Under the pieces are notes generated by a model that had not been told where the DNA came from, ran no database searches, and was given only the letters and a program-made list of their open reading frames with translations. A stretch of 64,000 nucleotides of DNA, taken from positions 19,544 to 83,543 of the forward strand of contig JANQSN010000036.1 in the NCBI GenBank assembly GCA_028284045.1, written 5' to 3'. Below are positions 19,187 to 27,320 of this stretch, one piece after another; within the stretch, counting starts at the first letter, position 1, and every line of letters starts with the position of its first letter. This stretch comes from Alphaproteobacteria bacterium (lineage in GTDB: Bacteria; Pseudomonadota; Alphaproteobacteria; DSM-16000; Inquilinaceae). A program made the translations under genes and the position numbers.

Positions 19187-19750
19187 CTAGCCGCGGCCTT
19201 TCAGCGTGGCCAGAACGGCGAAGGGTGACGAGCCCTCGCCCGCCGCGGCGCCCGCCGAACCCTCCGCCGCCGGGTCGATCGCCGCCGTCTCCAGGACCGC
19301 CCCGGACGCCCGCGGATAGGGGTCGAGCGCCAGGGAGAGGTACTGCGCCACCAGTTCGCCGACGTCGATGGCTCGGCCATCGAACGGCTCGGGATCGTCG
19401 AAGGGATCCTCCTCCGGCCCGATCTCAACGTCCAGGGGGCCGTCCAGGCGATCCTCCGGCACGAAGCCGGCGACGAAGCCGTCTGCGACCGCCGCCGGCA
19501 CCGGCTGCCCGGTGATCACGCAGGTCTGGACGACATCGGCCGTCAGGTCGCCCCGCACCATCACCAACCCGCCGGTCTCGTGGCGGGTCAGCGCGACGGT
19601 CGCCGTCAGCCGATCGATCGCGGCCAGGGCGAAGCGGCGCGCCAGCGCGGCGCATTCCGCCGGGCTCGCCGCCAGCGTCTCGACATGCGGCGCCGTGCCC
19701 AGCCGGTCGACGGTAACGATGCGGGAGAATTCGGGGACCGCCGCGCTCAT
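19187..19750 (-). CDS. DUF177 (YceD family) protein
   Basis: A 187-residue protein with the YceD/DUF177 pattern: a Cys-bearing strand QTCVITGQPVPAAV and an acidic block IGPEEDPFDDPEPFDGRAID ahead of LGELVAQYLSLALDPYPR-like helix. In relatives it is coexpressed with ribosomal L32 (rpmF) and linked to 23S rRNA biogenesis. The gene starts within the stop of the upstream chaperone gene (ATGA at 19747-19750), and rpmF follows after 141 bp on the same strand. Confidence 0.9.
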   Translation of the reverse strand: MSAAVPEFSRIVTVDRLGTAPHVETLAASPAECAALARRFALAAIDRLTATVALTRHETGGLVMVRGDLTADVVQTCVITGQPVPAAVADGFVAGFVPEDRLDGPLDVEIGPEEDPFDDPEPFDGRAIDVGELVAQYLSLALDPYPRASGAVLETAAIDPAAEGSAGAAAGEGSSPFAVLATLKGRG

Positions 19751-20343
19751 GACGCCGCCGCCACCCGATCGCCCGGTGCGGGTGTCTGAGCGTCCGCAAC
19801 AAGCCCGGCCAATTCGGCCGGGTCGGCGAAACCCGGATCGCCGGCCGCGATCCGCTCGACCGGATGGCCGCTCAGCGCCGCATCCTGCGCAACCGCATAG
19901 GCTGCCAGCCGCGCCGCATCGAGCGGCCGCTCCGCCGCCGGATCGCCGACATTGCGGTCCAGTGCGGCCGCCAGCGCGGCCCGGTCGCCGGCATCCATCG
20001 CCTTGTCATAGGCGACGATGCGGCCATAGAAGCCCTTGGCGAGACCCTTGACCTTCTTCGGCACGCTGAGGTCGCCGACGCCCAGCTCGCGCAGGCTGCG
20101 GTCGACATCGGCGAAGAAGACGTCGAACAGCCGCTGGGCCAACGCCTCCTCCCGCGCCGATCCGGCCTTCAGCCGGCGCAGCACCAGGAAGACGTGCAGC
20201 GCCACCATCTCGAACCGGCCGAAGACGGTGTCCGGCACGCCCCAGTCGGCGAAGAAGACCGGGTGGCGCGCCCGCTCTACGATCGCTCCGTAGAGCGCCG
20301 GCACCTCCCGGGTCGCAGCACGGGATCCAAACAGCGAAAACAT
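19747..20343 (-). CDS. Ubiquinol-cytochrome c chaperone family protein (CBP3/UQCC1-like)
   Basis: The ATG at 20341-20343 (MFSLFGSRAAT) gives 198 residues; the frame is open further upstream, but the start shown matches the N-terminus of this family. Diagnostic segments are the PVFFADWGVPDTVFGRFEMV region and the later LFDVFFADVDRSLRELGVGD with VPKKVKGLAKGFYGR. The family assists assembly of the cytochrome bc1 complex (cytochrome b). It shares a translational overlap with the DUF177 gene, as seen in other alphaproteobacteria, and is divergent from bamE. Confidence 0.88.
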   Translation of the reverse strand: MFSLFGSRAATREVPALYGAIVERARHPVFFADWGVPDTVFGRFEMVALHVFLVLRRLKAGSAREEALAQRLFDVFFADVDRSLRELGVGDLSVPKKVKGLAKGFYGRIVAYDKAMDAGDRAALAAALDRNVGDPAAERPLDAARLAAYAVAQDAALSGHPVERIAAGDPGFADPAELAGLVADAQTPAPGDRVAAAS

Positions 20344-20503
20344 GCCAAGCCTCGAATTGAGCCGGCGGGCCTCCGGGCGGACCTGGCGTCCGCGGGATGA
20401 CCGGCGCGCGCTCCGATGATATAGGATGACGAGAGCAAGGGAACCAGCCTGCGCGCCCTCATCCCCTGAGGGGCGGCGCGCCCAGGAGGCGGACGCAAGC
20501 ATC

Positions 20504-20965
20504 ATGAGCAGGACCCAAGGGCCGCGGCAGCGCCGGCCCCTCTGGGCCGTGGCCGGCGCGCTGGCGCTCGCTGCGGCCTGCACACCGATCGGCGACAATC
20601 GCGGCCATATGGTCGATCCGGTCGACCTGTCGCAGCTCACCCCCGGGGTCAGCACGGCCAACGACGTCGTCGCGGTGCTGGGCAGCCCGACGACGGTCGG
20701 CACCTTCGACGACAGCAACTGGTACTATATCGGCCAGCGGGTCGAGCGGATGGCCTTCTTCGCGCCCGAGGTGACGGAACGGCGCGTCGTCGCCGTGCGC
20801 TTCGCGGAGGATGGGACGCTGGCCACGATCGAGGAGCTGAGCGTGGAGGACGGCCACGAGGTGGAGATGGTGTCGCGCGAGACGCCGACGCTGGGCCGGG
20901 AGATCACCTTCTTCGAGCAGATGTTCGGCAATCTCGGCCGGTTCAGCGCGGAGAACGAGGAATAG
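20504..20965 (+). CDS. bamE: Outer membrane protein assembly factor BamE/SmpA-OmlA lipoprotein
   Basis: A 153-residue lipoprotein. The signal peptide ends in AAAC with the lipidation Cys at about residue 26, and the SmpA/OmlA domain follows: DLSQLTPGVSTANDVVAVLG, then the NWYYIGQRVE strand and the acidic C-terminal helix. BamE is an accessory of the BAM complex that inserts beta-barrels in the outer membrane. The Shine-Dalgarno AGGAGG (20484-20489) is 14 bp upstream, a long spacing. The gene converges with the hydrolase gene, their 3' ends overlapping by 23 bp. Confidence 0.9.
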   Translation: MSRTQGPRQRRPLWAVAGALALAAACTPIGDNRGHMVDPVDLSQLTPGVSTANDVVAVLGSPTTVGTFDDSNWYYIGQRVERMAFFAPEVTERRVVAVRFAEDGTLATIEELSVEDGHEVEMVSRETPTLGREITFFEQMFGNLGRFSAENEE

Positions 20966-21884
20966 CCTCGCCCGCCGCCAGGCGCGCCACGGCCGCCGCA
21001 CTGGCGGCGAAGGACGCCGCGGCCGCCTCGCTCATCGCGCGTGCGCGCAGGAAGCCGTGGCACAGCGCCGGTTCCCGGCGCAAGGTCGCGGCGACCCCGG
21101 CGGCGGCCAGCCGCTCGGCATAGACCACGGCATCGTCGCGCAACGGGTCGGCCTCGCAAGCCACCAGGAAGGCCGGCGGCAGGCCGGACAGGTCGTCGGC
21201 CAGCAACGGTGCTGCCAACGCGTCGGGTGCGGGAAACCCGCAATAGAGCCGCCAGAAGGCGATCATCGCCGCGGTGGTCAGCACCGGGGCATCGGCGCGT
21301 TCGCGATAGGACGGGGTTTCGGCATCGGTGCCCAGCGCGGGATAGATCAGCACCTGGCCGGCCAAGATCGGCCCGCCCGCCGCCCGCGCCTTCAGCGTCA
21401 GCGCCGCGGCGAGGTTGGCGCCCGCGCTGTCGCCGACCAGCACGACGCGGCCGATCCCGGGACGCGCCGCGACGGCCTGCAGCACGCACCATGCGTCGTC
21501 GAGCGCGGCCGGATACGGATGCTCCGGCGCCAAGCGGTAGTCCACCGCCACCATCGCGACACGGCTGTCTGACGCCAGGTCGGCAACGATGCTGTCATGG
21601 CTGTCGAGATCGCCGACCGTCCAGCCGCCACCATGCAGGAAGACCCCGACGGCATCCGGCCGGGCGGCGGCCGGCCGATACCACCGCACCGGGACATCGC
21701 CGCCGGGGCCGGCGATCCGATCGTCGGACGTCGTCAGCCCCGCCGGATGCGGCCGGCCGAAATGCCGGCACAGGGCGCCGTAGCGCCGCCGCTCCTCCGG
21801 CCAGTCGCCGGGCGGCCGGTCCGGCGGGTCTAGGGTCTCGGCCTCTCGAAGATAGTCGACCAGGCCGGGATCGAGCGTGACCAT
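20943..21884 (-). CDS. Alpha/beta hydrolase, hormone-sensitive-lipase type
   Basis: A 313-residue esterase. The HGGGW oxyanion-hole motif is at residues ~84-88 (VFLHGGGWTVGD), the nucleophile elbow is GDSAGANLA, and the acid and base are visible in ACEADPLRDD and LCHGFLR. This is the HSL/family-IV esterase signature, indicating hydrolysis of short-chain esters in the cytoplasm. No signal peptide. Its 3' end overlaps bamE by 23 bp in convergent orientation. Confidence 0.9.
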   Translation of the reverse strand: MVTLDPGLVDYLREAETLDPPDRPPGDWPEERRRYGALCRHFGRPHPAGLTTSDDRIAGPGGDVPVRWYRPAAARPDAVGVFLHGGGWTVGDLDSHDSIVADLASDSRVAMVAVDYRLAPEHPYPAALDDAWCVLQAVAARPGIGRVVLVGDSAGANLAAALTLKARAAGGPILAGQVLIYPALGTDAETPSYRERADAPVLTTAAMIAFWRLYCGFPAPDALAAPLLADDLSGLPPAFLVACEADPLRDDAVVYAERLAAAGVAATLRREPALCHGFLRARAMSEAAAASFAASAAAVARLAAGEAIPRSPR

Positions 21885-21891
21885 ACCCCCC

Positions 21892-23472
21892 TCAACCGAA
21901 CAGTTGGCGGGGCAGCCAGGTGCCGATTGCCGGCACCAGATAGATCAAGGCGATCCCCACCAGGTTGATCGCCACGAAGGGTAGCACGCCGCGATAGATG
22001 TCAACCGTGGTCACCGAGGGCGGTGCCGCCCCGCGCAGGTAGAACAAGGAGAAGCCGAAGGGCGGGGTCATGAACGAGGTCTGCAGGTTGATGGCGATCA
22101 TCACCGCCAGCCACAGCGGATCGAGCCCCATCAGCAGCAGCGCCGGCACGACGATCGGCAGCACGATCACCGAGATCTCCACGAAGTCGAGGAAGAACCC
22201 CATCACGAAGATCAGCGCCATGACGAACAGCAGCGCGCCCAGCTCGCCGCCCGGCATCTGCTCCAGGAACGCCTCGACCCGCACGTCCCCGCCCAGGCCG
22301 CGGAAGACCAGCGCGAAGATGCTGGCGCCGATCAGCATGGCGAAGATCATCGACGTCACCACCATGGTCTGGCGCACCACGCCGCCCAGGATGCCGCCCC
22401 GCCAGGCGGCGCCCAGGCTGCGCAGCAGGACCAGCCCGGCGACCGCCGCCAGCCCCGCCGCGGCCCACAGCGCCACCCGGTCCGCCGCCGCGGTATCGCC
22501 ACCGCCCCCCAGACGCAGGTCGAACCAGCGGGTCAGCAGGAGCATGGCCAGGATCGCCGCCCCGGCCAGCCAGGTCGCCGACCGACCGCCCGCCGGATCG
22601 AGCCGCTGGCCGGCCAACAGCAACGCGCCCACCGCGCCCACCGAGGCGGCTTCGCTGGGCGTGGCGATGCCGCCGAGGATCGAGCCCAGAACGGCGACGA
22701 TCAGCACCAGTGGCGGCACCAGCACCGACACCAGCCGGCCCAGCGAAACCGGGGCCGCCGCCTCGCGCGTCGGCATGGCCGGGGCCAGCGCGGGCCGCAT
22801 CCAGGCCAGCGCCAACAGCCAGACCATGTAGAGCCCGACCAGCATGACGCCGGGCAACAGCGCCGCGGCGAAGATCTGGCCGACGCTGATGGTCTCCACG
22901 GAAAACAGGCCCTGCTGGTACTGCGCCTGCTGATAGGCGGTGGACATCACCTCCGACAGGATGATCAGCATGGTCGAGGGTGGGATGATCTGCCCCAGCG
23001 TCCCCGCCGAGCAGACGGCACCGGCGGCCAGCGGCCGGGCATAGCCGTTGCGCAGCATGGTCGGCAGGGCGATCAGCGCCATGGTCACGACGGTCGCGCC
23101 GACGATGCCGGTGGAGGCGGCCAAAAGTCCGCCGACCGCCGTCACCGACACCGCCAGCCCGCCGCGGATGCGGCCGAACAGGCGGCCCATCTCTTCCAGC
23201 AGGTCCTCCGCGATGCGGGAGCGCTCCAGGATCACGCCCATCAGCACGAACATCGGGATGGCGACCAGGATGTCGTTGGTCATGATCCCGAAGATCCGGT
23301 TGGCCAGCGCCCCCAGCAATTGGATCTGGAAATGGTCGGTCGCCGCCCCGATCAGCGCGAAGGCGATGCCGATGCCCGACAAGGTGAAGACAACCGGAAA
23401 CCCGGCGAGGATGCCCACGCACAGCGTGGCGAACATCACCAGGTCGAGATTGTCGACCAGCAACCCCGTCAT
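21892..23472 (-). CDS. dctM: TRAP transporter large permease subunit (DctM family)
   Basis: A 526-residue, mostly hydrophobic protein of the DctM family, about a quarter longer than standard DctM. The extra length is a block of about 100 residues in the second half (from LLAGQRLDPAGGRS through VLLRSLGAAW) with two additional hydrophobic stretches, as in the mannitol/chloroaromatic-type TRAP group. Conserved DctM segments include VAIPMFVLMGVILERS, GIVGATVVTMALIALPTML, CSAGTLGQIIPPS and FMTPPFGFSLFYLRG. Its ATG overlaps the dctQ stop (ATGA at 23469-23472). It is the sodium-coupled translocation subunit. Confidence 0.93.
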   Translation of the reverse strand: MTGLLVDNLDLVMFATLCVGILAGFPVVFTLSGIGIAFALIGAATDHFQIQLLGALANRIFGIMTNDILVAIPMFVLMGVILERSRIAEDLLEEMGRLFGRIRGGLAVSVTAVGGLLAASTGIVGATVVTMALIALPTMLRNGYARPLAAGAVCSAGTLGQIIPPSTMLIILSEVMSTAYQQAQYQQGLFSVETISVGQIFAAALLPGVMLVGLYMVWLLALAWMRPALAPAMPTREAAAPVSLGRLVSVLVPPLVLIVAVLGSILGGIATPSEAASVGAVGALLLAGQRLDPAGGRSATWLAGAAILAMLLLTRWFDLRLGGGGDTAAADRVALWAAAGLAAVAGLVLLRSLGAAWRGGILGGVVRQTMVVTSMIFAMLIGASIFALVFRGLGGDVRVEAFLEQMPGGELGALLFVMALIFVMGFFLDFVEISVIVLPIVVPALLLMGLDPLWLAVMIAINLQTSFMTPPFGFSLFYLRGAAPPSVTTVDIYRGVLPFVAINLVGIALIYLVPAIGTWLPRQLFG

Positions 23473-23999
23473 CGCTGGGCGCCGACCAGCGGTGGCGCGG
23501 TCAAGATCGCCAGCGCCCGCAACCCCAGCGCCGCGCCCTGCAGCCCAATCAGCACCGCGAACACCGGGATCAGCGTCTTCAACAGGAAGCTGGCCGGAAT
23601 GCCGCCGACGGAGATCGGCCCTTCCAGGATCGCCCAGGCGTTCCAGACATAGCCCCGGGTGAACCACAACAGCGCCACCACCGTCGGCAGCAGCAGGAAC
23701 ACGACGCCGGCCAGGTTGACGACCGCCCGGCCGCGCGGCCCCAACCCGCCATAGACGATGTCGACCCGCACATGACCATCGGCCAGCAGCGTGTAGCCCG
23801 CGCCGATCATGAACAGCGCGGCGTGCAGGTAGAGCACCGTCTCCTGCGCCCAGATGAAGCTGGTGGCGAAGACGTAGCGCAGCACGACGACGACGATCTG
23901 CACCAGCAGCATCGCCACCGCCAGCCAGCAGACGGCCTGGCCGACCCAACGGTTGACGCCGTCCAGCCGGTCGGCCCAGCGCTCACAGGCTCGCCACAT
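23469..23999 (-). CDS. dctQ: TRAP transporter small permease subunit (DctQ family)
   Basis: A 176-residue protein with the four TM helices of DctQ: WLAVAMLLVQIVVVVLRYVF, ETVLYLHAALFMIGAGYTLL, VVNLAGVVFLLLPTVVALLW and SFLLKTLIPVFAVLIGLQGA. The family signature after TM2 is present as DGHVRVDIVYGG. It is translationally coupled to dctM and separated from dctP by 68 bp containing a strong hairpin. Confidence 0.93.
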   Translation of the reverse strand: MWRACERWADRLDGVNRWVGQAVCWLAVAMLLVQIVVVVLRYVFATSFIWAQETVLYLHAALFMIGAGYTLLADGHVRVDIVYGGLGPRGRAVVNLAGVVFLLLPTVVALLWFTRGYVWNAWAILEGPISVGGIPASFLLKTLIPVFAVLIGLQGAALGLRALAILTAPPLVGAQR

Positions 24000-24027
24000 C
24001 GAGGGGCTCGTCGAAGAGAAGGAAAGA

Positions 24028-24053
24028 GGGTGGCGCCCGGACCGGCGCCACCC
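24028..24053 (-). promoter_or_regulatory. Intercistronic hairpin between dctP and dctQ
   Basis: Arms GGGTGGCGCC (24028-24037) and GGCGCCACCC (24044-24053) form a perfect 10-bp stem with a six-base loop. On the minus strand it follows the dctP stop by 14 bp and is succeeded by CTCTTTCCTT. Such elements partially terminate or protect the upstream mRNA, giving more binding protein than membrane subunits. Confidence 0.7.
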
Positions 24054-24067
24054 TTCGGGACCAGCGT

Positions 24068-25174
24068 CTAACCGTAGGAGAAATCGCCCGTCCGCGCGTT
24101 CATCTGCCCGGCCGTGGCGAAGGGCATGTAGTCGACCATCGACTGGCGGTAAGCCAGGAAGCTCTCCACGATGTCGCGGACCAGCGCGTCGTCGTTCTCC
24201 CGCAACTCGGCGATCACCTCGCCGGCTGCGGTGCCGAGGCCCGTGATGATGTCGTCGGGCAGACGACGCACCTGCACGCCCTCATCCTCCACAAGCTGCT
24301 TCAGCGCGCGGGCGTGGTTGGTGTTGTAGTCCGTCGTCACCTCGTCATAGAGCGACTGGCAGGCCAGCGCGACCGCCTGCTGCAGGTCGGCCGGCAGGTC
24401 GTCGAACGCAGCCTTGTTGACGCCGCACTCCTCCGCCGAGGACGGCTCGCCGACGCCGGGCCAGTAGTAGTTGCTGGCGATCTGGTGGAAGCCGAGCGCG
24501 CTGTCCGACCACGGGCCGATGAACTCCCCGGCGTCCAGCGCGCCGCTCTGCAGCGCCTGGAACATGTCGCCGCCGCCCATCGCCTGCACCGCGGCACCGA
24601 CCCGCGACATCATCTCCGACGCCAGGCCCGTCGTGCGGAAGCGCAAGCCGCGCAGGTCGTCGATGGAGGTCAGCTCCTCGCGGAACCAGCCGGCCCATTG
24701 CGGGCCGGAATTGCCGCACAGGAAGGGCTTGATCCCGAACCGCTCGTACATTGCGTCGTAGAGCCCCTGGCCGCCGCCATGCAGGATCCAGCCATGCTGC
24801 TCCTCCGCCGTCAGGCCGAAGGGCTGGGAACCGAACAGCAGGATGCCGATGCTCTTGGAGCCCCAATAGGCCGGCACGCTGTGATAGAGCTCGGCCGTCC
24901 CTTCGGAGACCGCGTCGAACACCTGACGGCCGGGCACCAACTCGCCGGACGCGCTGACCTCGACCTCCAGCCGGCCGCCGGAGAGCGCGGTGATCCGCTC
25001 CGCCAGCTTGTTGGCGGCGATGCCGGGGCCGGGCAGGTTGGCCGGCCAGCTCGTCACCATGGTCCAGCGCCGGACATCCTGGGCGATCGCCGGGGCGGGA
25101 AGGCCCGAGGCGGCGGCGATCGTGCCGCCGGCGGCGGCGAGCCCGGTGCCGTGAAGGAAACGACGGCGATCCAT
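24068..25174 (-). CDS. dctP: TRAP transporter substrate-binding protein (DctP family)
   Basis: I chose the ATG at 25172-25174 (MDRRRFLHGTG), which opens a twin-arginine signal peptide; this gives 368 residues. Conserved features are the SWPANLPGPGIAANKLAERI region near the N-terminus, WGSKSIGILLFGSQPFGL and the conserved Arg strand LRGLRFRTTGLASEMMSRVG. That Arg usually binds the ligand carboxylate. Together with the long DctM this places the system in the mannitol/chloroaromatic-type TRAP group, but the substrate is unknown. First gene of the dctPQM operon. Confidence 0.92.
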   Translation of the reverse strand: MDRRRFLHGTGLAAAGGTIAAASGLPAPAIAQDVRRWTMVTSWPANLPGPGIAANKLAERITALSGGRLEVEVSASGELVPGRQVFDAVSEGTAELYHSVPAYWGSKSIGILLFGSQPFGLTAEEQHGWILHGGGQGLYDAMYERFGIKPFLCGNSGPQWAGWFREELTSIDDLRGLRFRTTGLASEMMSRVGAAVQAMGGGDMFQALQSGALDAGEFIGPWSDSALGFHQIASNYYWPGVGEPSSAEECGVNKAAFDDLPADLQQAVALACQSLYDEVTTDYNTNHARALKQLVEDEGVQVRRLPDDIITGLGTAAGEVIAELRENDDALVRDIVESFLAYRQSMVDYMPFATAGQMNARTGDFSYG

Positions 25175-25627
25175 GGGAAGAGCCTCCTGTCGCGTGTCTG
25201 TCTTGATGGGTCGTCGGACGGGCCGCGGGTGGCGCGGCTGTCGGCCGCTACTCCACGAGAAAATGGCGCCGGTTACCAGCCCGAATCGCCAACCCACAAC
25301 CCCCGAGGACAGTCCCGGGAAGTTTCGCTTTTCCTGGTTGCGGCAACGGCGGCCGACGCCGGCGGAGAACCTGGTGGTGCCGCTGGCCATCGTCGGCATC
25401 CGCGCCAAGACGGCGGGCGGCACCGGCGGGCCGTCGCGGCTGATCGCGCTGGTGTAGAAATCGGCCGGCCGCTGCGATCTTCGGGCGGCCGGAAGCATTT
25501 TGTTTACCATCCTGCGCTACCATGCGCTGGGCTGGGGTTGAGCAACATCGCCGCCGGCCCAACCTTGACGGAGCGCTCCGGGCCCCTCCCTCCTGCCCGG
25601 CTCTGCGCGCCCCCCTGGAGACCGAGG
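25175..25627. other. 453-bp divergent intergenic region
   Basis: The region separates divergent dctP and the HerA-like gene and must hold both promoters; I see no confident -35/-10 pair. The only recognisable content is a cyclase-like remnant at 25347-25458, listed separately. Composition falls slightly around 25490-25520 (TTTTGTTTACC). Confidence 0.5.
25347..25458 (+). pseudogene. Possible remnant of a cyclase/kynurenine formamidase-family gene
   Basis: The frame ending in TAG at 25456-25458 encodes AENLVVPLAIVGIRAKTAGG, then TGGPSRLIALV. The closing pattern, a hydrophobic strand followed by GGTGGPxRxxALV and the stop, is how many metal-dependent cyclase-family proteins end; ENL also matches a segment normally about 20 residues earlier. 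No catalytic HxGTHxDxPxH motif is present upstream, so if real this is a short, internally deleted 3' fragment. It may also be chance. Confidence 0.3.
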
Positions 25628-27295
25628 ATGGACGACGCACAGCCCCGGGAAGAGCCGCCGCAGGTCCAGCAGATCGGCGGCACCTTCGTGCTGGGACATG
25701 TCATTGCGGTATCGGGCGCCAAGCTGACCGGCACGCTGATCAATCCGGGCGTGTCCTATCACCGCGCCGCCGGCGGAGGCTTCGTCATCCCCGCCGGGGT
25801 CGAGGCGCAGATCGGCATGATGGTCAAGATCCCGACCCGCCGATCGGTCGCCTACGGGCTGGTCAGCGCCATCAAGATCCCGATGCCGTCCTCACCGCCG
25901 ACGCCGCGCGACCTCAGCCTGATCGAGGTCGACCTGTTCGGCGAGGCGCTGGGCGGGGAGGATGACGAGACAGCGGTGTTCGAGCGCGGCGTTTCGGTCT
26001 ACCCCGCGCTGGGCTACCCGATCGTCGCGGCGGAACGCGACGACCTGATGCAGATCTACGCGCGGCCGACCAAGACGAACGTCTCCATCGGCACGCTGCA
26101 CCAGGACCCGACGATCCACGCCTACCTCTCCATCGACGACCTGCTGGGCAAGCACTTCGCGATCCTCGGCACCACCGGGTCCGGCAAGTCCTGCGCCATC
26201 GCGCTGATCCTGCGCGCCATCCTGGGGGAGCTGGGCTGCGGGCACATCGTGTTGATCGACCCGCACCAGGAGTACGCCAAGGCGTTCGGCGACCTCGCCC
26301 ATGTGCTGACGCCGGAGAACCTGCACCTCCCCTACTGGATGATGGATTTCGAGGAGACGGCCGCCGTCCTGTGCCGCGACGACGGCGACGGCGACGGCGA
26401 GCGGGCGATCCTCAAGCAGGCCCTTCTGGAGGCGCGCCAGGAGTTCCTGGGCGACGAGGCGGAAGAGACGCTGACCGTCGACACGCCCTCGCCCTACCGG
26501 CTGTCCAGCCTGATCAAGATCATCAAGGACGGCCTCGGCCAACTCGACCGGCCTGAGGGGTCGCTACCCTATCTGCGCTTGTTGTCGACGCTGGAATCGC
26601 TGCGCCGCGACGAGCGCTATTCCTTCATGTTCGGCGGGCTGACGGCGCGCGACACCATGGCCGACGTGCTGTCGTCGATCCTGCGCCTGCCGACGGACGG
26701 GAAGCCGATCACCATCTTCTCGCTGGCCGGCGTGCCGTCGGAGATCGTCGACGTGCTGGTCTCGCTGCTGGCGCGGCTGATGTTCGATTTCGCGCTGTGG
26801 AGCGACCGGGCGACGGCCTCGCCGCTGCTGTTGGTCTGCGAGGAATCGCACCGCTACATCCCCCGCGATTCCGGCCGCGGCTTCGCGCCGACCCGCCGGG
26901 CGATCGCCCGCATCGCCAAGGAGGGCCGCAAATACGGCGTCTCCTTGGGCCTGGTGACCCAGCGCCCGGCGGAGCTGTCGGAAAGCGTGCTGACCCAATG
27001 CAACACCTTGTTCGCGTTGCGCATGAGCAACGAGAACGATCAGGTCTATGTCCGCGGCGCCCTGCCGGAGAGCGCGGCCGGCCTGCTGGGCGGGTTGCCG
27101 GCGCTGAGGACCCAGGAGGCGGTGGTGGTCGGCGAAGGCGTGACCTTCCCGATGCGCATCCGCTTCTCCGACCTGCAGGAAGAGCATCGGCCGAAAAGCG
27201 CCACCGCCCGCTTCTCCGAATCCTGGAAGCGGGACGCCGAAGGGGATCTCGGCCTCACCGAGACCATCCAACGCTGGCGCCGCCAGGCGCGGTGA
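25628..27295 (+). CDS. HerA-like ATP-binding protein (DUF87)
   Basis: A 555-residue hexameric-helicase type ATPase. The N-terminal 150 residues form a HAS-barrel-like beta region (GTFVLGHVIAVSGAKLTGTL). Walker A is GTTGSGKS in HFAILGTTGSGKSCAIALIL, Walker B-like is HIVLIDPHQEYAKAF, and the C-terminal ATPase part contains LLLVCEESHRYIP and the conserved VTQRPAELSESVLTQCNT. HerA homologues translocate DNA and in archaea work with the NurA nuclease; no nurA-like gene is next to it here. It stands alone between TRAP and RND genes. The start ATG at 25628 is the first in frame after a run of unconserved sequence. Confidence 0.88.
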   Translation: MDDAQPREEPPQVQQIGGTFVLGHVIAVSGAKLTGTLINPGVSYHRAAGGGFVIPAGVEAQIGMMVKIPTRRSVAYGLVSAIKIPMPSSPPTPRDLSLIEVDLFGEALGGEDDETAVFERGVSVYPALGYPIVAAERDDLMQIYARPTKTNVSIGTLHQDPTIHAYLSIDDLLGKHFAILGTTGSGKSCAIALILRAILGELGCGHIVLIDPHQEYAKAFGDLAHVLTPENLHLPYWMMDFEETAAVLCRDDGDGDGERAILKQALLEARQEFLGDEAEETLTVDTPSPYRLSSLIKIIKDGLGQLDRPEGSLPYLRLLSTLESLRRDERYSFMFGGLTARDTMADVLSSILRLPTDGKPITIFSLAGVPSEIVDVLVSLLARLMFDFALWSDRATASPLLLVCEESHRYIPRDSGRGFAPTRRAIARIAKEGRKYGVSLGLVTQRPAELSESVLTQCNTLFALRMSNENDQVYVRGALPESAAGLLGGLPALRTQEAVVVGEGVTFPMRIRFSDLQEEHRPKSATARFSESWKRDAEGDLGLTETIQRWRRQAR

Positions 27296-27320
27296 CCGGC
27301 GCCAGGTCGCCGACCCTACG

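Noticed and set aside
24314..27295. 993-codon frame covering the HerA-like gene and running back over dctP
   Set aside because: Only 25628-27295 has conserved domains; the 5' part is antisense to dctP and the intergenic spacer.
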